Of a stretch of DNA of 64,000 nt, positions 8,629-18,098 are shown in pieces. The notes below the pieces were generated by a model. That model ran no database searches. It was not told the DNA's origin and was given only the letters and a program-made list of their open reading frames with translations. The position numbers were made by a program, and so were the translations under genes. Position 1 is the first letter of the stretch. Each line of letters begins with the position of its first letter. The DNA comes from Pinus tabuliformis (lineage: Eukaryota > Streptophyta > Pinopsida > Pinales > Pinaceae): NCBI GenBank assembly GCA_031772625.1, contig CM062818.1:1280660277-1280724276 (forward strand), read 5' to 3'.

Positions 8629-10821
8629 AAAATGGTTTCCAGTATTCTGAGAGCCTGTTTCTTTGTCTGAGTCTGATGTGTCTGAGTGATGATACCGTTT
8701 TGTGCCTCCCATGCTTTGGTCCACGCTTGTCATCTGAACCTGTGAATCCTTGTTGTCTGATGTGTTTTCCTTCTGATTCTCTGTTTCATCTTCCTCTATA
8801 GTGGTATCATCCTCTTCTGCTTCTGTTTCTTCTTCTTCTTTTCTCCGTGCGGCTTTCATTTCTGCTGCTCTCTTCTTTACGACGTCATCTATGTTCTGCC
8901 ATCCTTTTGGCTTCCTTTGGTGCGGCTTGCTCTTGTTTTGACTTTTGCATGCATTAAACAGATGACCTGTTTGTTGACATCCCCTGCATCTGAACGCTGT
9001 ATTCTCATAATCCAGAGTTTGTTTCCACTATGAGTTGTTGAAATTTAGAATAATGCTATCCGGTAGTCCTTGTCTAAGATCTACCTCGACACATATCCTG
9101 GCAAAGGTAAAGATTCCTTTTATGTGTCTCTCTGAGTCAATCTTTAACATTCTTCCAAGGGCATTCCCTATTGCTAATAAGGCCTTGTAGTGCCAAAAAT
9201 GTATCGGAAGGTTATGCAGCCTTACCCATACTGGCATCCTTGATACCACCATGGTATTGGCATCAAACTCCGGGAACCATGGGGTAATAAACAGTCCCGC
9301 ATTACCCCAGAACCATGGCCCCTCATTAAGGATTTTTTCCTTTTCTTCTTCATCGTTAAAAGTTACTATGAAAAAACCCTTAGAACATAGTTTTATTTGA
9401 CAATTTTTGGTCCAGACCGTGTAGATCCATTGGTACAAGGCATCGGTTCTCGGCCAGAAGCCATTAAATCTACAAATAACAACTTTTTTCTGTAGATCTG
9501 AGAATATGTATTCTACCTCTGGTAAATCCAGCGAGATGGATGGGCTTTCTGGCGCTTGATCCACAATGTACTGCCCTGGGGGTGTATTATCAGTTGTAGC
9601 TTCTTTCATCTTTGGGGCTTCTTTCCCTTTGGCTGCATCGCGGTAGGTACCTGTAGGTTTTGAGGTAGCTCCCTTAGATCCGCCTCGCAGTCGGTGATTG
9701 AGGGTAATAGTTGAATCCTTTGCCACCCTGTAATGCTGGAGTGTGAGTTGGTCCTGCAAACAGTACCCAGAAAAAATTAGGATTTGTAGTGCAGCTGGAA
9801 TCCCTATTTTTTCCTGGATCTCTTTTTTTAGCTCCAAAACACTCATCCGATCCCAGATCTGCACACAAATGTGTCTGCCTGCTGTTGATCTGATAAAAAT
9901 TTGCTTCAGCTCCCTATCTGCCGCTGCAGGTTGGTCGCCATGGTCTACAAGCGTGTTTCTTTCTTTTTCCAACTGTTTCCGTAACGGATCCGGATGCATG
10001 CGCAATAGATCTGGTGTGCCGTCGGGCTCCTTGCCATGGCTCTGGGAGAATAAAGCTCGATCTGGGCGGAGGGACGCATTTCCAACGGGATCTGCAACAA
10101 AAATAACCAGATCTGAAAGACGCAGATCTACATCCTGCAGACCCCTCTTGCCTTTGCTCCATGCGATCTGTGGCTGGCGCATCCTGATCTCTAAGAGCAT
10201 TATGTCATTTTGCCAAAGCTCAAAAACCCTTGAGACTATAAACTCCACAAATACGCTGCCGGTTTGCTTGATGTAATCTGTGAGACCTCTGTCAAAACAA
10301 TGCGGCGGAATGATAAGATCCCAGATCTGCGCAGCAGAGAGCAGAAAAAACTTAACACATCGAGGGTCCAGGTTCATACTCCCAAGCCCTACTTGATCTT
10401 CCACCATGTCAGTAAAAGGCAACCCTATATCGGCATATCGGATCCACTTCTTATCGAAATGGAACATGGAAACCATACGCCTCTGTTTCCCATTGACAGA
10501 TCTGTCAAACCTGTGCCATGCAATCGCGATGAGGGCCGGCTCCAAGCAAGTCAGGGTTAGGATCGGTTGATTTTGGGTAAAAGCCTCCGGTTGAAGAGCT
10601 AGTGCCACCCTGAGATAATCGTCCTGCGCCCAGCGATGGGCGTAATACACCGATCTCTTACTGCTGTAGTTTGGGTCCTTGAGATCTTTCCCATCGTAGA
10701 AACCGGCCCATGACCAGAGGTTCTCTCCAACAGTCCGGCTTCTAGCCGCTCCAGAGCAGAGCAGGGCTCCAGGTCCCGCGGCGGCGCATTCTTCTGAAAC
10801 CCTAGTCTGAAACGCCTCCAT
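8629..10821 (-). pseudogene. LINE ORF1 with internal ubiquitin-like domain, DUF4283 and CCHC knuckle; one nonsense codon
   Basis: From ATG at 10821 the frame runs 597 codons to a TAG at 9028-9030 and then continues open in the same frame to about 8629. Residues 1-305 match nothing I recognise. Residues 306-381 (9679-9906) align with the 76 residues of ubiquitin without a gap and end in RLRGG. Residues about 438-597 are DUF4283, the RRM-like domain of plant L1 ORF1 (WIYTVW, GPWFWGN, MPVWVRLHNLP). After the stop comes a knuckle, CRGCQQTGHLFNAC (about 8946-8990), and an acidic Glu-rich tail. ORF1 proteins bind LINE RNA. The rest of this LINE is missing to the left, where an oppositely oriented LINE tail abuts. 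One nonsense codon in about 730 suggests a fairly young copy. Confidence 0.85.
9679..9906 (-). other. ubiquitin-like domain within LINE ORF1
   Basis: Residues 306-381 of the ORF start KQIFIRSTAGR and end with HRLRGG. Placed against ubiquitin, Gly10, Lys27, Ile30, Lys33, Gly35, Ile36, Pro37, Ile44, Phe45, Gly47, Leu50, Asp52, Thr55, Leu56, Tyr59, Lys63 and the terminal LRGG are kept. Lys48 is Tyr, and Lys6 and Lys11 are Arg. The complete di-glycine followed by more protein is the arrangement cut by deubiquitinases in polyubiquitin and ribosomal fusion proteins. Cleavage here is inferred, not shown. Confidence 0.85.
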
Positions 10822-13303
10822 CGCTTTTGGTAAAACAAATTTAATTTCATCTTCCAGTAGAAGTTATCGTCTTAATTGTATAAAGTTATAGTGGTCTAAT
10901 TATCAATTAAACGTTATATTGATAACTGTCATAATCAACTCCATGTCAACTACTAACCTGATTATCTATTAATCTAGTTAGCTTAATACCTAATAGCCTA
11001 GTTAGCTTAATTACTCACTTCCTTGGCCATTAATCTATGTGAATTTAAGTTATAGTAATAACTATTAATTGATGTTAGTGAAAACCAAACATATCAATTA
11101 CTAACTTCATTACTAATTAACTTCATTACTAATTACTTTGGTATTAAAAAAATTATTATATTTTAATATATTATAAAGATTATTTATAAGATATTTATAA
11201 TAACAACCTACCAGACCCTTACAATTAATAATACACGAATACGTTAAAATGGCTACATCAATAGAGACAAAAATTTAATCATCTACATTCACATTATGTC
11301 AACATGTTAGGCTTCAAAATGATTGGATAAAAAAATAAATAAATGCAGAAATCGATGGGAGTTACTTAAAAGATGCATCCCTCACTATCCATATATGTGA
11401 TGTTATAGTGATAACTATTAACTAAAATTCATTATTAACGAAAAAATTATCATTAACTAAAATTCATTATTAACTTAAAATTATAATGATAATAGTGGGA
11501 TTCAAGCATATCAATTACTCATTTCACTACTAATTTCTTTAATATCAAGAAATTAATATATTTTAATATATTTGGAATATTATGTATAGGATATTTATAA
11601 TAACAAACAACCTACATTGTTTTGAATTAGTTTTACCATTACCGTTAAAGGTACATATTTGTATCCGTTCTTTAAGATGGCTACATCTAGTTATGAATAG
11701 AGATAAAATTTTATCTCTGAGAGGGTGAAACCGCACCTATAAAATTTTATCTCTGACATAAAATTTTAACTCAGAGATAAAAATTTATTTCTCAGAGATA
11801 AATTTTATAGTCAATCATATTTAATATGGTTATTTATGGTCACTTTTATTGTACTTTAATGTATCTTAATAATCCTTGCTCAACTATAGTAAACATGGCA
11901 ACCATTGTTGATGATGGTCAATTATGATCAACCGAGCCAATGATTGTAATTACGGTCAATCATGATTCATTATTAATCATGGTCAACCTTGCCAAATGTG
12001 GTTAAGTACTGTTAACCATAGTTGATATTCCTCAACCATTTTTAGCCATAGTCAACTAATGTAAATCATAGTCAATCATACACAACAAATCAACTCCATT
12101 CATGGTGACTATCAATTAACATAACCACATTAGTAAATGAAATTATAGCAATTTTAACCTTTTATACATCAATATAAATATATCAATCATATTTACTAAT
12201 ATAATTGTTCATAGTATTATGATAAACAATATTCAATTTCAACTATTCTACACCACCAAATTTAACCCTTTACTATTCATTTCAATCCTCACATATTAAA
12301 TACTCTAGTTTATCACATTCAAAGTCATACTCTCTCCAACCATTTCAAAATATTTCCCTACAGGTTGAATATAACTTTTTATTAGTTATAGCTTCGTAGC
12401 ATGTGATCCAATTTAATTTAAATAAGAAATCAGGGTATACACGTATTAATACTTAAGTATCATAGTTATTATGATTAGGATGAATCTCTCGATTTACTTT
12501 ACTAATATTGTTTCTTATATATTACAATTAATTAAAAACTATTTAAAAAATAAATAACTTAATTTAATATATTAATATATTAAGTATATTATATTACCTA
12601 ATCTATATAATAAGTAATATTTATCAATAATAAATTATGAAATTAGAATTAATATAGAGTGAGAAAATAGAAAGGTTGAAATAACATGTCTCAGCCGGAG
12701 ATTAAGATATTTTTAATTTTAATTAAGGGGTGATAAATCTAATTATATAAAAGTAAGTTTTTATATTTTGTATATATATAATCAATTAATATAGTAAATA
12801 TCAAGCATAGTACAATAAGTTAATGATTGATTTATTGTAGTTTTATCTTATTGTAATATTCATAAAATCGCATATTAATGTTTAATATTTATATAATATG
12901 AAAGTATTATGGTTTTAATATGTTTGATGAGTCATCATTATCTTGACATGCTACGATTAGCGTTAAGAATCATTTATGGACTAATATCATCACTAAATTG
13001 AATAGCTTGGTTGGCAGTTAGGGCAAGTTGGAGTTAGTTGTAAATTTTAAGAAATCTCTTCCTTTAGGAGAGGAATGGCTCCATTTTTTTAACAACAACG
13101 TCAGTGTTGGAAAAAAGGAACTTGTCTAATTCGTCATGGTGGAAGCAATCAATTCCCTAGTGTAAATGGAATTCAACGGAGCTTTGATGGTAAAAGTTTG
13201 TAAATGGGTGAGAACTAGATACAATACTATAGTTACTCTTTTAGTTCCTGTGCTAAAGACGAAGTGTTCTGGAATTATACTCAAGTAGTGTGGGGAGATA
13301 CAC
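10822..13303. other. AT-rich intergenic DNA with degenerate duplication
   Basis: There are no supported genes. About 11045-11275 and 11400-11700 are two degenerate copies of one sequence (shared blocks around TATCAATTACT, TTAATATATTTTAATATATT, GATATTTATAATAACAA and GATGGCTACATC). A stretch at 11870-12110 repeats short motifs of the ATGGTCAAC/GTTGACCAT kind in both orientations. The remainder is very AT-rich. Confidence 0.6.
11699..11718. repeat. perfect 20-bp palindrome, first of a cluster
   Basis: AGAGATAAAATTTTATCTCT is its own reverse complement. Related half-sites (AAAATTTTATCTCT, CAGAGATAAA) recur until about 11810, so the stretch can fold into alternative hairpins. It could be the terminal part of a small inverted-repeat element, but I see no flanking target duplication. 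Confidence 0.6.
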
Positions 13304-13655
13304 TATAACACCCCTCCCGTGTGTGTCAAACTATTGCAAACCTAGGCTAAGGAAAGCTACGTCTGCTGTGTAATATGAAAATTAAATACCTTATGAAATA
13401 AAATAATAAATTAATCACTTGGAAAATCGAAACACCAAGAAATGAGATTCTTACCAAATCCCATTGGATGAGATTGGATAATTATTTCATGATAAAGCTT
13501 CTACATGTAATTCTACATAAGTTGGATGGATTGGAGATAAATATCCATCAAGAAAAACATAAAAGTTGTGCGGGAGAGAAAGGAAAGATTTTATGAGGAA
13601 AAGCCTCATGAGAGAGAAAGGCTAGGTTTTCTAAGATAATCCTAGGCAAATGGAT

Positions 13656-13988
13656 TGTTATGAAACTAGCTCACAAAAAGGTAGAAAAGAGAGATAAACA
13701 CCTTACAAATAAGCCTTTTCGAGGGGGAAACCTCCTTTACATTACACAAATGAACAATTCTTGGATGATACAAATGGCAAGACCTCCTTTATATATATAG
13801 GAGTCTAAGGGGTCATAATATAATCATAGTCGACATAACAATAATAATGTAAGGGCACAATAATACCAATAGTGGGCTTCTATGGGGCACAATAATAACA
13901 ATATTAGGACTACATGGGCAGAACAATATAATAAGGGAGTTGTACTAATAACAATAAGGGGTTACACTAGTAGTATAGGGTCCTAAGA
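13656..13988 (-). repeat. Element C 3' LTR
   Basis: It starts TGTTATGAAAC on the plus strand and ends CCTAAGA; the other LTR ends CCTAACA, so the terminal CA has mutated. The adjoining minus-strand sequence GAAGGAGAGGGGCA just inside (about 13989-14003) is the polypurine tract. Confidence 0.88.
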
Positions 13989-14029
13989 TGCCCCTCTCCT
14001 TCAAAAAGTGTTGTCCTCAACGCTTGAGT

Positions 14030-14130
14030 AGTTCTTGATGCTTCTGTATAAAATTATTTTCCTCCAATGTGGAATATTCAGTGGGTAAGTTCTTCCACAT
14101 GAGGAGATACTCTAAAGTTGATCGATTTAG
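14030..14130 (-). pseudogene. chromodomain-like remnant of element C
   Basis: The minus strand reads EYLLMWKNLPTEYSTLEE in one frame, the conserved W-K-N-L-P...(A)TWE segment of chromodomains found at the C end of chromovirus integrases. Such domains bind modified histones and steer insertion. Only this short stretch survives. Confidence 0.6.
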
Positions 14131-14297
14131 TAGCTGTTGAAATCTTGTTTTTGTGACTACTCCAAGTTACAATATGATTTTTCCTTCCTCGTCAAGTTCT
14201 AGAAATATTGTTTGAATTGGGATATTCTGCAACATTTGAATGAGCTGCCACACTTCTTCGTCCTTCTTCCATTCATCCCTCGCTTCATTTATCCATT

Positions 14298-15935
14298 CTA
14301 GTTGGATAATAGAAATAGCACAAAACAATGCTTCCACATCCTCATCCTTTCTTGAGAGTGCATCTGCAAGAACATTTTGCTTCTCTTTTTTGTAGATGAT
14401 TTAAAAGTCATATCCCAACATACTTGTGACCCATTTTTTTTTTCTTCTAAAGATAATCTTTGTTCTAAGAAGTATTTAAGACTATCATGATACATTTTTA
14501 CCTTCAAGTGTCTTCCCATTAGGTAAGGTCATCATTTCATAAGTGCATGTAATATTTCCAACATTTCCTTCTCGTAAATAGCTTGCTTGAGATGTAGCCA
14601 TAAAAATACCCAATCGCCTACATCAAAACTTCTTTCACTACGATGTTGATCTTCCTGTTGTTTCATTTGATTCTGCATCAAAGTGGCATTATCCTTTAAA
14701 AGTTGGAGAACTTGTTGTTGATGCTCGATGTGATCTTTCACTGCTTGAATATTTATCTTCTTGATACATCCTTCTATCTTGAGAGTTTGAGGAGTGGTAA
14801 TTTCTTCCAATGCATTACAAGATATGGTCGGATTCATTTCTTGATGCTCGATGTGATTTTTCACATTTTGAAAATTTTTCTTCTTGATATGTCGTTCTAT
14901 CTTGAGAGATTGAGGAACGGTAATTTTTGTCAATGCATTACAAGATATGGTTAGATTCATTTCTTGATGCTCAATGTGATCTTTCACTTATTGAACAATT
15001 TTCTTCTTGATATGTCCTTCTATCTTTAAAGTTTGAGGAGTGGTAATTCTTTCCAATGCTTTACAAGATATGGCCGGATTCATTTCTTCTTTCTCTAGGT
15101 TTGGTTCCTGGTGTATATCCTCTTCTTTTGATGTTTCTTGATCCTTTTCTTCCTCCTCTCCACAATCAATGTTAAATAATTTCTTCTCAGCACACTTATG
15201 ACCTTTAATGTATTTGTTATCAAAATTGTAACAAAGCCCTTTTGCTCTTTTCTCTTCCAATTATTGTGGTGTCAAACTTGTATGTTATGGAAGGCTAGGT
15301 GAAACAACACTTCCATCTTTATAGTTGTGAGGGGTAGACTTCCTTGTTGCTATAATTTCTCTTTCAAAATTTCTTGCCAACCTACATGCCTTCTCTAATG
15401 AATCAGATTCCCTAAGACAAACCTCATGTTGAATGTTATCCTTTAAAGTCCCTATGGAGACATCAATCCTAAGCTTCTCTGGAATATCATTTTCCCTTAT
15501 ATTCAAGTTTTGAAAGTCCTCAATAGGCTCTATCATTGACCACTTTTGTTTGATATTTATCAATTGGCTAAAGAAGGTGTTTCTCTTTGTATCCTCATAA
15601 TGTGCTATCATTTCCTCTGTGAAAATTGACCACGTAACAGGTGGTTTATGAGAACAAATCCCTTTATACCATAAAAAATGATCCAGTTCTAAATATGAAG
15701 ATGCAATACATACCTTTTGTAACAATTACAGCTCATATAGATTAAAATATTTCTCCATCTTTAGTATCCAATTTACCGGATCCTTTCCATCAAACTTCCT
15801 CATATCACATTTTCTTGATTTTAGGAGCTCGATCTTGAAACTATTGTAACTCCGTAATTTCAGATCTCCAAGTTCTGAAATTAAATCCTGAAGTAGACGT
15901 GTAAGTCCTCTTTCTAACCCCACAAGTCTGATCAA
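14298..15935 (-). pseudogene. Element C gag plus scrambled pol fragments
   Basis: A single frame from 15935 to 14298 is broken by stops near 15723, 15261, 14985 and 14520. It starts with gag (KFDGKDPVNWILKMEKYF, the retrotrans_gag start) and has a degenerate knuckle, CYNFDNKYIKGHKC (about 15200). It then has three tandem repeats of about 41 residues (KDHIEHQEMN..ISCNAL.). Next comes an integrase C-end fragment (RSERSFDVGDWVFL), directly followed by RNase H pieces (AIYEKEMLEILHAL, then KVKMYHDSLKYFLEQRLS). Integrase before RNase H is the reverse of gypsy order, so pol has been rearranged as well as deleted. Confidence 0.75.
14721..15090 (-). repeat. three tandem 123-bp coding repeats in element C
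   Basis: The phrase ATGCTC(G/A)ATGTGAT recurs at 14721, 14844 and 14967, exactly 123 bases (41 codons) apart, with matching flanks. The array keeps the reading frame across units, consistent with expansion while the frame was still translated. Confidence 0.8.
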
Positions 15936-16560
15936 GATTGGATTCTGAAAGGAAGAGTTTTGTCAAATATCCCACAATGACCTTATTATAGAATATTTTA
16001 GTAGAGCAAACTTATACAAAGTTTCACATGTCACTGTGTCAACCTTACGACCTGAAACTGATACATAAAAAACCACAGTCCCTCTAATCTCTGCAACTTC
16101 TTACAAAATTTCAATTTGATGCTCAAAGAGAAAGTGATGACAATTTTCCCAAGGTCACCTCTTTAGGATGTAATTCGGGAGCCTGCAGAAACCCTAAATG
16201 TCTTGGACTGCATCGCCGAACATATAGTGAACCAAGATATGAAATTTGGGTCCAAGCTTCACCAAAGTGGCATCTCAAATGGGTTTTAATTTCAGAGTCT
16301 GAAACTATGCAGAAAAACAATTATAGCGAAAATTCCATGATCACCTATTTGAGTTGCAATTCTAGAGTTTTCAAAAATCCTAACTTCCTCGGATCATATC
16401 GTCGAAAATATAGCGAGAGAGATCTGAAATTTAGACTCGAGGTTTAGAATGATTTTGGGTCAAATGGGATTTTGTTTTTTCTTTTGAAACTTTGTAGCGA
16501 AAATGTTATAGCGAAAATTCCACGATGACCTATTTGGAGCAGCGAAACCCTAGAATCAAA

Positions 16561-16571
16561 GCTCTGATACC
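16561..16571 (-). promoter_or_regulatory. Element C primer-binding site
   Basis: The minus strand reads GGTATCAGAGC three bases inside the 5' LTR (16575). It matches the initiator-tRNA-Met site apart from its first T. Confidence 0.85.
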
Positions 16572-16574
16572 GAC

Positions 16575-16907
16575 TGTTATGAAACCAACTCACAAAAAGA
16601 TAGAAAAGAGAGATAAATGCCTTAGAAATAAGCCTCTTCCAGGGGGCAACCTCATTTTCATTACACAAATGAACAATTCTTGGATGGTACAAATGACAAG
16701 ACCTCCTTTCTATATATAGGATTCTAAGGGGTAATAATATAATCAGAGCCGACATAACAATAATAATGTAAGGGCACAATAATACCAATAGTGGGCTTCT
16801 ATGGGGCATAATGATAATAATATTGGGATTACATGGGCACAACAATATAATATGGGGGTTGTACTAATAAAAATAAGGGGTTACACTAGTAGTATAGGGA
16901 CCTAACA
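16575..16907 (-). repeat. Element C 5' LTR
   Basis: It is the same length (333 bp) as the other LTR and has ends TGTTATG and CCTAACA on the plus strand. It carries short A/T runs (TATATATAGGA) that could serve as a TATA box on either strand. Confidence 0.9.
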
Positions 16908-18098
16908 TGGATAAAAATATCCATAAAAGTGGGACACCTCTAATGAAATCATATCATTAAAGAGGCTATTAGATACCCATTGCATAGATCAATTGGAGGT
17001 AGTTGATCCATGGCAAGAACCTTGGCTTGGGGGGAATGAGAGGTGATTCATCGTTGGGTGGGGGTGCTCCATTTTCCAAGTGGTGTTCTTCTTCTAATCT
17101 AGTTTGATTCACTTGCATGGGGTGTATTGTATGTTGGTTTCCTACCCTCTATGTTTACTACTTACTGCTGAAATTGTTATATCATTCAGCTCATAATTAT
17201 AGAAGTTTGTGTTATTGATATTTATGAGAATGTTTGCATTTTTAAGCATGTGACTCTTATTGCATTGAAGTGTAGAGTCGGTGGTCGAACCATAGTAGGT
17301 AATTGTTAATACTTCTGCCAAGGAGCTAGCTTACTCATGATTGACTCTACATGTGACCATTATGCAATAGTAGAACTATTGGTACTAACTTTCTGTATGA
17401 GATGGTCATATGTTAATGTTGAGATAGCTATTGAATCTAAACTTGATTATCATTAAATGTAATGAATGAACATAGTACTCCTCTAACATTATGTGATAAC
17501 TTTGTTTTAAATTGGTATGAGACATTAGTGCATGTAGAATAATTCTAGAATAATGCTTCTAATTGCATAGTCTATGGTCAAATTATCTACTGCATACTTA
17601 TTCAATGAGGTTACTTTAGCCATTCTTCTTGTTGCATAAGAGTTATATCACTAACACTTTTGACTATATATGTAGAACTATGATCCTAATGCATGGCCAG
17701 GCTAACTATAAGAGACTTAATGAGTCTAGTGTTTCTGTTAATGCCTGTGGGGATCAACCAATGAAATTTATGGGTTGCATGCCACGATTAGTTCTTTTCC
17801 ACAATTTGTAAATTGTGCTTAATGATGGATGTGATGTATAAGTTGTATAATGAATCTAAAGGTCCCATACTGGATCTGTTAAAGCATACAAGGAGTATGC
17901 AGTACTATGGATTCCTTACTTGATGTTGTTCAATTGTTATGAAAGTGACTATGGTTTCACGAATAATAAAGGTTCATGTAATGATAGATAAAAATATTAT
18001 CTGTGACGATGGTTAAATTTTAACTATACACAAAGCAAACTTATAAGGATGAGAGCCTAGTAGCTAATTTTCAGAGTAAGCTTAGGACGTATGTTACA

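Larger units (their letters stand above)
13656..16907 (-). mobile_element. Element C: deleted chromovirus-type Ty3/gypsy, nested in LTR of A
   Basis: Two 333-bp LTRs (13656-13988 and 16575-16907) flank a 2.6-kb interior, with TGGAT target duplications at 13651-13655 and 16908-16912. PBS on the right and a purine tract on the left place it on the minus strand. Gag is present, but most of pol is gone. By eye the LTRs differ at roughly one base in ten, so C is old. Confidence 0.92.
13304..18098 (+). repeat. Element A 5' LTR, split by element C
   Basis: The segments 13304-13655 and 16913-18098 align in order with the uninterrupted 3' LTR at 31808-33344 (for example TGATCCATGGCAAGAACC occurs in both). 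The first G of the terminal TG is A here. The last base before element C and the first after it are both part of TGGAT, present once at the corresponding place in the 3' LTR (near 32157). Confidence 0.92.

Noticed and set aside
8480-8640. Twin-priming inversion of a single LINE
   Set aside because: The inverted ORF1 lies on the 3' side of the RNase H part, whereas twin priming puts the inverted part on the 5' side.
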